A stretch of DNA of 64,000 nucleotides, taken from positions 26,285-90,284 of the forward strand of contig JALHPN010000007.1 of NCBI GenBank assembly GCA_022842465.1. Reading direction: 5' to 3'. Under the pieces are notes generated by a model. It was not told the DNA's origin. It did no database searches and worked only from the letters and a program-made list of their open reading frames with translations. The translations under genes were made by a program, and so were the position numbers. The stretch is from Polyangiaceae bacterium. Its GTDB lineage: Bacteria; Myxococcota_A; Polyangia; Polyangiales; Polyangiaceae. Each line of letters begins with the position of its first letter. Position 1 is the stretch's first letter. Below, piece after piece: positions 36,601 to 46,972 of the stretch.

Positions 36601-38523
36601 TCATGCGGCCTCGGGAAACACGAAGCGCAGCGTGGTCCCGAGCCCGTGCTCGCTCGCGACCGAGATCCGTCCGCCGAGAGCTCGAGTCGCCTCGAGCATC
36701 GCGCTCATCCCGACGCCGCGTCCCGAGAGCGGGGTGACGGTCCGGGCGGTGGAGATCCCGCCTTCGAAGAGCGCCGCGCGGAGGTCGGCCTCCGTCGCGG
36801 TCGGGAGCCCCTTCCGCGCCGCCTCGGTCGCGATGCGATCCCAGTCGATGCCGCGACCGTCATCGGAGATCTCGAGGACGAGCCCTCGCTCTTCGCGCTG
36901 CGCCCGGAGCTCGATGCGCCCGACGGCGGGCTTCGCCGCGGCGACCCGCTCCGCGGGGCTCTCGATGCCGTGATCCACCGTGTTGCGGATCGCGTGGACG
37001 AAGGTGGACAAGAAGGGGCCCCACGAGCGAGGGTCGAGCCGGAACGCGTCGCACACGACGTCGACGCGCACGCGCTTCTCGAGCCGCCGCGCGATGCTCG
37101 CCGCGTGCTCGGCGAAGGTCTCGAGGCGTCGCTCGAGAGGCTCGAGGCGGAGGTCGCGGACGCGCGCGCCGATCTCCTCGTGGGAGCGGCCGAGGCTCAC
37201 TGCGCGCTCGAGCGCATCGAGGGCCGGCCGGTCGACCTGGAAGGCGTCGCGCTGGGCGCCGACGAGCCTCTCGACGTCGGCCGTGAGCGCGGCCCAACGC
37301 CTGGCGAGCCCCTCGAGCTCCGCGCGCGGGATCGGGTCGCGCTCCTCGAGCGCATGGCAGAGCTCGGCGACGCGCGCGAGCCCGAAGACGCCCGCGTTGC
37401 CCTTGAGCGTGTGGAGCATGCGACGCTGGGCTGGCGCCTCCGAGACGATCCCGGAGACGAGCGCGCTCGCCTCCTCGAAGAAGTCGAGGAACGCGCGGCG
37501 ATCGGAGAGGACCTTCTCGACGAGCGACATCGTCTCGCGGCGCTCGGCGTCCGCCTTCTCGGCCGCGTGGGCGTCGGACACGTCGACGACGCACACGAGG
37601 AAGCCATGCGGGACCGGCACGTCCCCGATCGCGCGGTACGAGAGCGAGTACGTCCGTGCGCCGGACGTGAGCGTCGTCGGGACCTGGCCGAGCGCGACCT
37701 CGAGCGGGAGAAAGCCGTCGACGACCTGCTCCCAGGCCGCGCGTGCCGCCCCCGCGTAGGCCTCGTTCGTGCGACCGAGGACATCGAACAGGGTCTCGCC
37801 ATCGCGGGCCTCACGCCCGAAGCGAGCGTCGAACCACGCCGTTCGCTCCCCCGCCATCCGGCCCGTCTCGTCGATCATGACGAGGCCCTGCTCGACGTGG
37901 TCGAGCACGAGCCGCATGTCGGACTGACGGCGGCCGACCTCGGCGGTGCGGGCGACGACGATCGACTCGAGGCCGATGACGTTGTCGAAGAAGCTCCGGG
38001 CCATGTAGATCGCGCCGACGGACTCGAGCGCGACGAAGGCGGCGTGCACCGCGACGACCCACACCGGCGCGTCGTAGTTGAAGACGCTCCGCGGGAGGAC
38101 GAACCAGAGGAGCAGGTGGTGGGCGGCGACCGTCGCCGCCGCCGCGACGACCACCAGCGGATTGCCGAACACCGCGAGCATCGCGATGAGGGCGAAGAAG
38201 TAGAAGTGCATCTCGATCTGCGTCGGCCCCTGACCGAAGTGGACGAGGAGCGCGCCCATCGCCATCGCCGCCACCCCGTGGACCACGGAGATGGCGCGCG
38301 GATGGGCGACCGTCGCGGACGCGAGGACCGGCCCCGCGAGGACGAGGAGGCCGAGCGACAGCGCGAGGGCCGCCCCGGTGCCGTTGAGGAGGCCGAGGAG
38401 CCCGAGGGCGGGGACGTGCAAGGCGAAGAACGCGAGCGCGACGCGGTTCGTCTTCGCGAGGTACGCGCGCTCGAACGGCGTCACCTCGCGCGGGAGCACG
38501 AGGAAGCGGAGGAGCGACGTCAC
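36601..38523 (-). CDS. Membrane-bound CheA-like kinase (N-terminal TM region, PAS, Hpt, CheA-type HATPase)
   Basis: Hpt RMLHTLKGNAGVFGLARVAELCHALEE; HATPase VHAIRNTVDHGIESPAERVAAAKPAVGRIELRAQREERGLVLEISDDGRGID....GRGVGMSAMLEATRALGGRISVASEHGLGTTLRFVFP. GTG start overlapping the upstream stop. Confidence 0.88.
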   Translation of the reverse strand: MTSLLRFLVLPREVTPFERAYLAKTNRVALAFFALHVPALGLLGLLNGTGAALALSLGLLVLAGPVLASATVAHPRAISVVHGVAAMAMGALLVHFGQGPTQIEMHFYFFALIAMLAVFGNPLVVVAAAATVAAHHLLLWFVLPRSVFNYDAPVWVVAVHAAFVALESVGAIYMARSFFDNVIGLESIVVARTAEVGRRQSDMRLVLDHVEQGLVMIDETGRMAGERTAWFDARFGREARDGETLFDVLGRTNEAYAGAARAAWEQVVDGFLPLEVALGQVPTTLTSGARTYSLSYRAIGDVPVPHGFLVCVVDVSDAHAAEKADAERRETMSLVEKVLSDRRAFLDFFEEASALVSGIVSEAPAQRRMLHTLKGNAGVFGLARVAELCHALEERDPIPRAELEGLARRWAALTADVERLVGAQRDAFQVDRPALDALERAVSLGRSHEEIGARVRDLRLEPLERRLETFAEHAASIARRLEKRVRVDVVCDAFRLDPRSWGPFLSTFVHAIRNTVDHGIESPAERVAAAKPAVGRIELRAQREERGLVLEISDDGRGIDWDRIATEAARKGLPTATEADLRAALFEGGISTARTVTPLSGRGVGMSAMLEATRALGGRISVASEHGLGTTLRFVFPEAA

Positions 38524-39104
38524 GGCAACCCCAGCGGATTGCGCTCGGCGCGGAGCTCCTCGGCGACGGCGCAGCCGTAGATCGGGAGCGGGACCGGCTC
38601 GGCCCCGGTCGTGGCGGCGGCGAGGATCTCGCGGTCCCTGAGGACGAGCCCCTGCTTCCTGTCCGTGTAGCCGCCGAAGTAGAGCGTGCGATCGGACGGG
38701 GACGCGACGAAGAAGACCGGTGCGCTCGCGACACCGTAGCGGGACGACAGGTCCTCGCGCGTCGTCGACGTGACCGCGATACCCCGCTCGGCGAAGCGGC
38801 GCTCGAGGACGGCATCGCGGCCGACGAGGAGGACGTGCTCGGCCACGTCGCGCGTCCGTCGGGAGAGGATCGCCTCCGCGACGCGCTGCGAGCAGCGGCA
38901 CTCGGTGAAGAGGACGTGCACGGCGAGCGCCTTCCCCGCGTCCGCAGGGCGGCGCAGCGCCGCGAGCGCCACACCCGCGCTCGACCCGGAGCTGCCGGGC
39001 AGCGGCAGGAGGTGCTGCGCGAGGAAGGTCGAGCCGACGGCCGCCGTGGACGCGAACCACAGCCCGAGCGCAACATTCCGGATCCCCGTCGAAACCTTCC
39101 GCAT
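38520..39104 (-). CDS. Membrane-anchored thioredoxin-fold-like protein with CxC motif
   Basis: N-terminal TM; VHVLFTECRCSQRVAEAIL; SRYGVASAPVFFVASPSDRTLYFGGYT. Confidence 0.55.
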   Translation of the reverse strand: MRKVSTGIRNVALGLWFASTAAVGSTFLAQHLLPLPGSSGSSAGVALAALRRPADAGKALAVHVLFTECRCSQRVAEAILSRRTRDVAEHVLLVGRDAVLERRFAERGIAVTSTTREDLSSRYGVASAPVFFVASPSDRTLYFGGYTDRKQGLVLRDREILAAATTGAEPVPLPIYGCAVAEELRAERNPLGLP

Positions 39105-39188
39105 CCGAGAGGCAGAACGGTCGGAGCCGGTCGTTCTGCAGGTCGGCCTTTACGACCTGGCGTCGGTGGAGTACCACTCAGGCCGTTC

Positions 39189-39265
39189 GCGCCCGTAGCT
39201 CAGCTGGATAGAGTGGCGGTTTCCGAAGCCGTAGGTCGCAAGTTCGAATCTTGCCGGGCGCGCCA
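39189..39265 (+). tRNA. tRNA-Arg (anticodon CCG), CCA encoded
   Basis: gcgcccg-ta-gctcagctggatagagt-g-gcggtttccgaagccgt-aggtc-gcaagttcgaatcttgc-cgggcgc-g-cca; full cloverleaf, loop UUCCGAA. Confidence 0.97.
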
Positions 39266-39362
39266 GTTCGATACTCAGGCCCTGCGCCGAGGTGCGGGGC
39301 AGCGGCCCGTTCGACGATGACCGCGGCACCGGCGAGCAACAGACGGAGCGTCCGTCCCGGAG

Positions 39363-39743
39363 TCACCGCTTCTGGCAGGTGCCGACGGAGTCTGGACAGC
39401 GGTAGGTCGCGAAGCACGTGAGCCCCGGGCCGCACGCCACGTGCGTGACCCCTCCGCAGGCTTCGCCCTCTCCCGGGAGCCGCGCAGCGGAGAGTGATCG
39501 GGCGCAGCCCGCCGAACCGTCGCCGAGAGGGGGCGCCGGCGACGTCGGGACGTCGGGCCTCGGCGGCGACGTCGGCAAAGGTGGCGGCGGCGACGTCGGC
39601 AAAGGTGGCGACGGCGAAGTCGGCATCGGTGGCGGCGGCGAAGTCGGCAAAGGTGGCGGCGGCGACGCGGGCACGGCGGAGGCTCCGCAGCCGATGCCGA
39701 GACATGCGCCTGCGAGGACCGTCGCGAGCGGGTACCTAGTCAT
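39363..39743 (-). CDS. Proline-rich lipoprotein with PPPPLPTS octapeptide repeats and Cys-rich C-terminus
   Basis: Signal/lipobox VLAGACLGIGCGAS; (PPPPLPTS)n; CGGVTHVACGPGLTCFATYRCPDSVGTC. Confidence 0.65.
   Translation of the reverse strand: MTRYPLATVLAGACLGIGCGASAVPASPPPPLPTSPPPPMPTSPSPPLPTSPPPPLPTSPPRPDVPTSPAPPLGDGSAGCARSLSAARLPGEGEACGGVTHVACGPGLTCFATYRCPDSVGTCQKR
39568..39663 (-). repeat. 24-bp tandem repeat, 4 units
   Basis: gacgtcggcaaaggtggcggcggc x4 with small substitutions. Confidence 0.8.
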
Positions 39744-39865
39744 CGGCGAGCACCTTACTCGAAGCTGCGTGGCCCCGCGGGGCTCAACGCTTGCGGCTCA
39801 GCCGCAGCCGTCGAACCGCGAGCGCGTCGCGCACGTGACACGCGGGCACGGGCTAGACTCGGCGC

Positions 39866-40471
39866 GTGGGGCTCTCGGTCTACCCTCGCGTCGACGCCTA
39901 CCTCCGGAGCCTCCCGGATGGCATCGACTCGCACCCGACGTGCGGCGAGAAGGCGTCGATCGTACACACGTGGATCGCAGCTTCGCCCCCGCTTCGCCAC
40001 GCGGAGCTCCTGCCCCCGGCCGCACGACGGCTGCTCGAGGTCCCGCCGGCCGAGTTCGTCTGGGTGCCCGTCGTGCACGCGAACGCGCTCTACCTCGCCA
40101 TCGCGGACGAGCACTTCCCGGACGACGACGCGTATGTCGCGTTTTGCCGGGACAACAACGCGACGCTCCTGAGGTCGTCCCGCTACCGGACGATCGTCAA
40201 CGTCGCCACGCCGCGCGCGTTCCTCCTCGCGGCGAAGATCGGATTTCAGCGCCTCCACCGCGGGACGACGATGGCGATCTCGCAGAGCAGCCCGTCCTCG
40301 ATCGCCATCCGCGTGTCGTGGCCGGCATCGGCGTGGCCGCGGCTGCTCGCCGCCGCGCTGGGCACGGCGTGGGAGGTCGGCGTCGAGGAGACGCGCCTCG
40401 TCCGCAGTGCGCGCACGAAGCTCGAGAGCTTTTCGGAGGTCGGCGCCGCGTACGACGTCTCCTGGACGTGA
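39866..40471 (+). CDS. Hypothetical ~200-aa protein (possibly DUF2378/TIGR02265-like myxobacterial family)
   Basis: Full-length ORF with normal codon usage; family assignment is a weak impression only. Confidence 0.5.
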   Translation: MGLSVYPRVDAYLRSLPDGIDSHPTCGEKASIVHTWIAASPPLRHAELLPPAARRLLEVPPAEFVWVPVVHANALYLAIADEHFPDDDAYVAFCRDNNATLLRSSRYRTIVNVATPRAFLLAAKIGFQRLHRGTTMAISQSSPSSIAIRVSWPASAWPRLLAAALGTAWEVGVEETRLVRSARTKLESFSEVGAAYDVSWT

Positions 40472-40477
40472 CACGCT

Positions 40478-43192
40478 TCAGCGTGCCGACGCCCGCGCCG
40501 CGACCCGGCGTCGGAGGGCCTTCTCGACACCGACAACGAGGAAGGCGATCGCGCCTACGCCGAGCACGCGCAGCCAGGCCGCGACACCGATGGGCGCGCT
40601 GCCGAAGACGTCGTTCATCGGCGGCGCGTACGTGAACGCGAGCTGGAGCACCGCCATCGCGCCGATGCCCGCCCATACCCAGGGGTTCGAGCGAAGTCCG
40701 ATCGCGGACAGCGGCGCGAGGAGGGAGCGGCAGTTCAAGAGATAGAACGCCTCGACGGCGATGAAGACGTTCGTCGCCACCGTGCGCGCCTGGGCGAGCG
40801 TCGCGCCCGTCGCGAGCTCGTACTCGTAGAGACCGAAGGCGCCAGCGAGGAGCATGAGAGAGACGAGCCCCGTCCGCTTGAGGAGCTCCGGAGTGAGCAG
40901 GGGGCGGGTCGGTGCGCGCGGGGGACGCTGCATGACGTCCGCTTCACGCGGCTCGAACGCAAGCGTCATCCCGAGCAGCACGGCCGTCGTCATGTTGATC
41001 CAGAGAATCTGGAGCGGGAGGATGGGCAGCTCCGCGCCCAGCGCGATCGCAGCCGCGATGACGAGACCCTCGCCGATGTTCGTCGGGATCGTCCAGAGGA
41101 TGAACTTGCGCAGGTTGTCGAAGACCCCACGCCCCTGCTCCACCGCCGCCGCGATCGACGCGAAATTGTCGTCGGTGAGCACCATGTCCGCGGCCTCCTT
41201 GGCGACGTCCGTCCCGGCGAGGCCCATCGCGACGCCGATGTCGGCTTGCTTGAGGGCCGGCGCGTCGTTGACACCGTCGCCCGTCATGGCGACGACGTGG
41301 CCCGCCGCCTGGAGCGCGCGGACGATGCGCAGCTTGTGCTCCGGCGCCACGCGCGCGAAGACGTCGACCTTCGGGAGCCGCGAGGCGAGGTCGTCGTCCG
41401 CCATGCCCGCGAGCTCCTTGCCCGTCACCACCTGGACGCGTCCATCTCCGAGGCCGATCTGCTCCGCGATCGCCGCCGCTGTCTTCGCATGGTCCCCGGT
41501 GATCATCTTCACGGCGATCCCCGCACGCCGGCAGGCGGCGACGGCCTGCACGGCGTCGGGCCGCGGCGGATCGATCATTCCTTCGAGGCCGAGGAAGGTG
41601 AGGCCCGACTCGACGTGTCCGCGTTCGAGGGTGGTCGTGCCGTCGGGGACGGTGACGCGGGCCATCGCGATCACGCGCAGCGCGGACGCCGCCATCCGAT
41701 CCGCAGACTCTTCGATGCGCTGCCGGTCGAGCGGGACGACCGCGCCGTGCTCGTCGAGCGCGTCGAGGCTCGCGTCGAGGATCCTCTCGAGCGACCCCTT
41801 CACGTACGCGATCGGCGCGCCGTCCTCGCTGCGTCGGTGCAGGGTCGCCATGTACTGGTGCTCGGACTCGAACGGGACCGTGTCGAGCCGACGCCAGGCG
41901 CAGGTCTCTCGCTCTCCCATGCCGACCTTGGCTGCGGCCACCACGAGCGCGCCCTCCGTCGGATCGCCTGCGATCGAGTGGCTGTCCGCTGCAGGGTCGC
42001 GCTTCAGCTGGGCATCGTTGCACAGGAGGCCGGCGAGCATGCACTCGCGGACGGCGACGGACGCCTCGGCGTCCGGAGAGCCGGGCACGGCGACGATGCT
42101 TCCTTCCGGCGCGTACCCGGCGCCGGAGACCTCGTACGCACCGTCGGACGTCGCGACGGCCTGAACGGTCATCTGGTTGCGCGTCAGGGTTCCCGTCTTG
42201 TCGGAGCAGATGACGGTCGTGCTGCCGAGCGTCTCGACGGCGGGGAGCTTCCGGATGAGCGCGTTCTGACGCGCCATGCGCGCGACGCCGATGGCGAGGA
42301 TGATCGTGACGGCCGCCGGCAGCCCCTCCGGGATCGCCCCGACCGCCAGGGCGACGGCGGCCATGAACATGTCGTTCGCGCTCTCTCCGCGCGCGACGCC
42401 GGCCGCGAAGCCCACGGCCGCGACGACGAGGATGGCCACGAGCAGGATGCGGCTGAAGTGCGCGATCTTGCGCGTCAACGGCGTCGCGAGCGGCTCGACG
42501 CCGGACAGCATGCGCGAGATGCGCCCGAGCTCCGTACGATTGCCGGTGGCGACGACGATGGCCCGCGCACGCCCGTACGTCACGAAGGTGGAGGCGTAGG
42601 CGAGGTTCGTGCGGTCCGCGAGCGTCGCGTCGACCTCGACGCGAGCAAGGCTCTTCTCGACCGGGACCGACTCGCCGGTGAGGGCGGACTCGTCGACGCG
42701 CAGATCGCGGGCCTCGAGCAAGCGGACGTCCGCCGGAACGCGATCGCCGGACTGCAGGAGGACGACGTCACCGGGGACGAGCGACGCGGACGGGACCCGG
42801 ACGATCTCGCCGTCGCGCACCACACACGCTTCGCTCGCCATGCGCCGTGACAAGGACTCGATCGCCTGGAGCGCCTTGTTCTCCTGGACGAAGCCGAGGA
42901 CGGCATTGACGAGCACGACACCGAAGATGACCCCGCTGTCGACCCACTCGCCCAGGAGTGCGGTCGCTACCGTCGCCCCGAGGAGGACGTAGACGAGGGG
43001 AGCGTGGAACTGGAGAGCGAACCTGAACAGCGGCCCGGGACCGCGCTTGCCCGTGAGCACGTTCGGCCCGAAGCGGCCCTGACGCGCGTCGACCTCGACC
43101 GGACGAAGGCCACGCGTCGCGTCCGAGTCGAGGATCTCGAGCACGGCCTCGCGATCGAGGTGGTGCCACGTGCGTTCGAGGAGCGTGTCCAT
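40478..43192 (-). CDS. Cation-transporting P-type ATPase (PIIA, Ca2+-ATPase-like)
   Basis: [70 protein letters not shown]. Start at [12 protein letters not shown]. Confidence 0.93.
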   Translation of the reverse strand: MDTLLERTWHHLDREAVLEILDSDATRGLRPVEVDARQGRFGPNVLTGKRGPGPLFRFALQFHAPLVYVLLGATVATALLGEWVDSGVIFGVVLVNAVLGFVQENKALQAIESLSRRMASEACVVRDGEIVRVPSASLVPGDVVLLQSGDRVPADVRLLEARDLRVDESALTGESVPVEKSLARVEVDATLADRTNLAYASTFVTYGRARAIVVATGNRTELGRISRMLSGVEPLATPLTRKIAHFSRILLVAILVVAAVGFAAGVARGESANDMFMAAVALAVGAIPEGLPAAVTIILAIGVARMARQNALIRKLPAVETLGSTTVICSDKTGTLTRNQMTVQAVATSDGAYEVSGAGYAPEGSIVAVPGSPDAEASVAVRECMLAGLLCNDAQLKRDPAADSHSIAGDPTEGALVVAAAKVGMGERETCAWRRLDTVPFESEHQYMATLHRRSEDGAPIAYVKGSLERILDASLDALDEHGAVVPLDRQRIEESADRMAASALRVIAMARVTVPDGTTTLERGHVESGLTFLGLEGMIDPPRPDAVQAVAACRRAGIAVKMITGDHAKTAAAIAEQIGLGDGRVQVVTGKELAGMADDDLASRLPKVDVFARVAPEHKLRIVRALQAAGHVVAMTGDGVNDAPALKQADIGVAMGLAGTDVAKEAADMVLTDDNFASIAAAVEQGRGVFDNLRKFILWTIPTNIGEGLVIAAAIALGAELPILPLQILWINMTTAVLLGMTLAFEPREADVMQRPPRAPTRPLLTPELLKRTGLVSLMLLAGAFGLYEYELATGATLAQARTVATNVFIAVEAFYLLNCRSLLAPLSAIGLRSNPWVWAGIGAMAVLQLAFTYAPPMNDVFGSAPIGVAAWLRVLGVGAIAFLVVGVEKALRRRVAARASAR

Positions 43193-43402
43193 CGCGCACG
43201 AGCGACCGCAAGGGTCGTGCCTCGGCCGGCAGAGGCGACGGACCTCGTACGACTGGCACGTCCCATGCGACCGCGCCGACGTGCGTCGCGCGTTCTTCAT
43301 CCTCCTTGTCACCGCCGGCTGCGCGCGGTGCCCGCGCGACGCAGGGATTGCGCCCCGCGCTGCAGGGCGTGCAGCCCTCGCTCGCGTCGGAAGGAAGACC
43401 TC

Positions 43403-46400
43403 GTGACCCCCCAGGCCCGCTACCGAACGCTCGACGCCAACGAGGCCGTGGCCGAGGTGGCCTACCGGCTGAGCGAGGTGATCGCCATCTATCCGATCAC
43501 GCCTGCGTCGGCGATGGGCGAGCACGCCGACGCCTGGTCCGCGGACGGGCGCGTGAACCTGTGGGGCACCGTCCCCGCGGTCGTCGAGATGCAGTCGGAG
43601 GGGGGCGCGGCCGGCGCCGTCCACGGCGCGCTGCAGGCCGGCGCCCTCGCGACCACGTTCACCGCGTCGCAGGGGCTCCTGCTGATGCTCCCGGACCTCT
43701 TCAAGATCGCCGGGGAGCTCACGTCCTTCTGCATGCATGTCGCGGCGCGCACGGTGGCCACGCACGCGCTCTCGATCTTCGGCGATCACTCCGACGTCAT
43801 GGCGGCGCGGAGCACCGGCATGGCGCTGCTCGCCTCCGGGTCGGCGCAGGAGGCGCAGGATCTCGCGGCGATCGGACACGCGGCGACCCTCCTCGCCCGG
43901 GTGCCCGTCCTGCACTTCTTCGATGGGTTCCGGACCTCGCACGAGATCACCAAGGTCACGCCGCTCGACGACGAGACGCTCCGCGCGCTCCTCGACGTCG
44001 AGGCGCTCCGCGCGCATCGGGCGCGCGCGCTCGACCCCGACCGACCGGTGGTGCGCGGCACGTCGCAGAACCCCGACGTCTACTTCCAGTCACGCGAGGC
44101 CGTCGAGCCCTTCTACGCACGGCTACCCGCGGTCATGGACGAGACGATGGCGCGCTTCGCCGCGCTCACCGGCCGGCGCTACAGGCTCTTCGACTACGCG
44201 GGCCCCCCGGACGCGGAGCGGATCGTCGTGCTCATGGGCTCGGGCGCGGGGTGCGCGCGCGAGACGGTCGACCATCTCGCAGGGCGAGGCGAGCGCGTCG
44301 GCGTCCTCGAGGTCCGGCTCTTCCGCCCCTTCTCGGTCGAGCACCTCCTCGCCGCGCTGCCGAAGACGACGCGCGCGATCACCGTGCTCGATCGCACGAA
44401 GGAGCCCGGCTCGAGCGGGGAGCCGCTCCTCCAAGAGCTCACCGCGGCGCTCGTCTCCGCCGTCCAGCGTGGAGACCTCCCCGCGCTGCCGCGCCTCGCG
44501 GGCGGTCGCTACGGGCTCGCGTCGAAGGAGCTCACGCCCGCCATGGTGAAGGCGGTCCTCGACGAGATGCGCGGTGCGTCTCCGAGACAGCGCTTCACGG
44601 TCGGGATCCGCGACGACGTCTCGGCTTCCTCGCTCGCGTACGATCCGACGTTCGACGTCGAGCCCGACGACGTGACGCGCGCGCTCTTCTTCGGGCTCGG
44701 CTCCGACGGCACCGTGTCTGCGAACAAGGCGTCGATCAAGATCATCGGCGAAGAGACCCCGCTCTTCGCCCAGGGACACTTCGACATCGACTCGCGGAAG
44801 GCCGGAGCCACCACGGTCTCGCACCTGCGCTTCGGCCCGCGACCCATCCGCTCGACCTACCGGATCCGTCGGGCGCACTTCATCGGCGTCCACGATCCCG
44901 AGGCGCTCGAGCGCCGCGACGTGCTCTCCGCGGCGATGCCGGGGACCACCGTGCTGCTCAACACCGCGATCGCGCCCGATCGCCTCTGGAGCTCGCTGCC
45001 CCGCGAGGTCCAGGAGGCCCTGGTCGCGAAGCGCTGCCGCTTGTTCGTCATCGACGGCTACGCGGTCGCGGAGGGCGCAGGGCTCGGTCGGCGCATCAAC
45101 ATCGTGATGCAGGCGTGCTTCTTCGCGCTCTCGGCGGTGCTGCCTCGGGCCGAGGCGATGACTCGGATCCGCGAGTCCGTCGAGCGCACGTGGGGCAAGC
45201 GCGGCCCCGAGGTCGTCCGCCGCAACGTCGCCGCGCTGGAGTCCTCGCTGGCGGCGCTCCACGAGGTGGAGGTCCCCGACGCCGTCACGACCGAGCGACG
45301 TCGTCCGCCGCCCGTCGCGAAGGACGCGCCGGCGTTCGTGCAGCGCGTGACGCGCCTCTTGCTCGAGGGGCGCGGCGACGAGCTGCCGGTGAGCGCGTTC
45401 CCGCCGGACGGCACGTGGCCGAGCGGGACGAGCCGGTTCGAGAAGCGCGCCATCGCGCTCGAGATCCCCATCTGGCAGCCCGACCTGTGCGTGCAGTGCA
45501 ACTTCTGCTCGATGATCTGCCCCCACGCCGCGATCCAGACCAAGGTCTTCGATCCGGCGGCGCTCGGAGCGGCTCCGGCGAGCTTCCGGTCGATGCGAGA
45601 GGCCTTCGAGCCTGCGCTCGACGGCATGCAGTACGCCGTGCAGGTCGCGCCGGAAGACTGCACCGGCTGCGGCCTCTGCATCGAGGTCTGTCCGGCGAAG
45701 GACAAGCACGACCCGCGACGGAAGGCGCTCATGGCGGAGCCGCTCGCGGCGCATCGCGAGGCCGAACGGGAGGCGTTCGCGTTCTTCGAGACGATCGCGT
45801 CCGCAGACCTCGCGTCGCTCCCCATCGACAAGCGCACGGCTCCCTTCCGCTTGCCGCTCTTCGAGTTCTCCGGAGCATGCGCCGGATGCGGCGAGACACC
45901 GTACCTGCGCCTCCTGACGCAGCTCTTCGGCGATCACCTCCTCCTCGCCAACGCGACGGGCTGCTCGTCGATCTACGGCGGCAACCTCCCGACGACTCCG
46001 TACACGACGAACCGCGACGGCCGAGGCCCCGCGTGGTCGAACTCCCTCTTCGAGGACAACGCGGAGTTCGGCTTCGGCATGCGCCTCGCCGTCGACGTCG
46101 AAGCCGCGAGGGCGAAGTCGCTCCTCCGCGCGCTTTCGGGCCGTCTCCCGCCCGCGCTCGTCGACGGGCTCCTGTCGAGCGGCTCCGACGAGGCCTGGTA
46201 CGCGGCGCAGCGGGATCGCGTCGCGGCGCTCCGCGCGGCGCTCGAGGCCGACGCATCCGCCGAGGCACGCGCGCTCCTCGAGGTCGCTCGCGGGCTCGTC
46301 CCGCGCAGCGTGTGGATCGTCGGAGGCGACGGGTGGGCGTACGACATCGGCTACGGCGGCCTCGATCACGTGCTCGCGTCGCACGCGAAGGTCAACGTCC

Positions 46401-46972
46401 TCGTGCTCGACACGGAGGTCTACTCGAACACCGGCGGCCAGCAGTCGAAGGCGACGCCGCTCGGCGCCGCCGCCAAGTTCGCCACGGCGGGCAAGGCGAC
46501 GCGGAAGAAGGATCTCGGCCTGCTCGCGATGAGCTACGGCCACGTCTACGTCGCCCAGATAGCCATGGAGGCGCGCAGCGCGCAGACCGTGCAGGCGTTC
46601 CTCGAGGCCGAGCGACATCCGGGTCCGTCGCTCCTCATCGCGCACAGCCCCTGCATCGCGCACGGGTACGACCTCGTCCACTCGCCTGCGCAGCAGAAGC
46701 GCACGATCGCGAGCGGGATGTGGCCGCTCTATCGGTTCGATCCGAGCCGCGTCGCGCAAGGCGAGAGCCCGCTCGTGCTCGACTCGGGGAAGCCCACCGT
46801 CGACGTCGCCGTCGCGATGGGGAACGAAGCGCGGTTCCGCATGGTGGAGTTGCGCGACGCCGAGCGGTACGCGCGTCTCGTCACGGCGGCGCGCGAGGCG
46901 GTCCGACAGCGCTACGCCCTCTACGAGCAGCTCGCCCGCATCCACCTCCCCTCGGAGAAGCGCGATGGTTGA
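43403..46972 (+). CDS. nifJ: Pyruvate:ferredoxin (flavodoxin) oxidoreductase
   Basis: EVIAIYPITPASAMGEHADAW, two 4Fe-4S motifs (CVQCNFCSMICPHAAI; CTGCGLCIEVCPAKD), TPP-binding GDGWAYDIGYGGLDHVLAS...NTGGQQSKATPLGAAAKFA. About 1190 codons. Confidence 0.97.
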   Translation: MTPQARYRTLDANEAVAEVAYRLSEVIAIYPITPASAMGEHADAWSADGRVNLWGTVPAVVEMQSEGGAAGAVHGALQAGALATTFTASQGLLLMLPDLFKIAGELTSFCMHVAARTVATHALSIFGDHSDVMAARSTGMALLASGSAQEAQDLAAIGHAATLLARVPVLHFFDGFRTSHEITKVTPLDDETLRALLDVEALRAHRARALDPDRPVVRGTSQNPDVYFQSREAVEPFYARLPAVMDETMARFAALTGRRYRLFDYAGPPDAERIVVLMGSGAGCARETVDHLAGRGERVGVLEVRLFRPFSVEHLLAALPKTTRAITVLDRTKEPGSSGEPLLQELTAALVSAVQRGDLPALPRLAGGRYGLASKELTPAMVKAVLDEMRGASPRQRFTVGIRDDVSASSLAYDPTFDVEPDDVTRALFFGLGSDGTVSANKASIKIIGEETPLFAQGHFDIDSRKAGATTVSHLRFGPRPIRSTYRIRRAHFIGVHDPEALERRDVLSAAMPGTTVLLNTAIAPDRLWSSLPREVQEALVAKRCRLFVIDGYAVAEGAGLGRRINIVMQACFFALSAVLPRAEAMTRIRESVERTWGKRGPEVVRRNVAALESSLAALHEVEVPDAVTTERRRPPPVAKDAPAFVQRVTRLLLEGRGDELPVSAFPPDGTWPSGTSRFEKRAIALEIPIWQPDLCVQCNFCSMICPHAAIQTKVFDPAALGAAPASFRSMREAFEPALDGMQYAVQVAPEDCTGCGLCIEVCPAKDKHDPRRKALMAEPLAAHREAEREAFAFFETIASADLASLPIDKRTAPFRLPLFEFSGACAGCGETPYLRLLTQLFGDHLLLANATGCSSIYGGNLPTTPYTTNRDGRGPAWSNSLFEDNAEFGFGMRLAVDVEAARAKSLLRALSGRLPPALVDGLLSSGSDEAWYAAQRDRVAALRAALEADASAEARALLEVARGLVPRSVWIVGGDGWAYDIGYGGLDHVLASHAKVNVLVLDTEVYSNTGGQQSKATPLGAAAKFATAGKATRKKDLGLLAMSYGHVYVAQIAMEARSAQTVQAFLEAERHPGPSLLIAHSPCIAHGYDLVHSPAQQKRTIASGMWPLYRFDPSRVAQGESPLVLDSGKPTVDVAVAMGNEARFRMVELRDAERYARLVTAAREAVRQRYALYEQLARIHLPSEKRDG

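Noticed and set aside
39178-39705. 175-aa minus-strand ORF ending ...GKIRTCDLRLRKPPLYPAELRARTA
   Set aside because: The C-terminus is the antisense translation of tRNA-Arg(CCG), a well-known annotation artefact.
39189-40471. Integrated element downstream of tRNA-Arg
   Set aside because: No integrase, no att-like duplication of the tRNA 3' end seen, and flanking genes look chromosomal.
40478-44017. N-terminal extension of the P-type ATPase ORF (43193-44017)
   Set aside because: Overlaps the well-supported nifJ start and has no recognisable domain; the start at [21 protein letters not shown] (43192) fits the family N-terminus.
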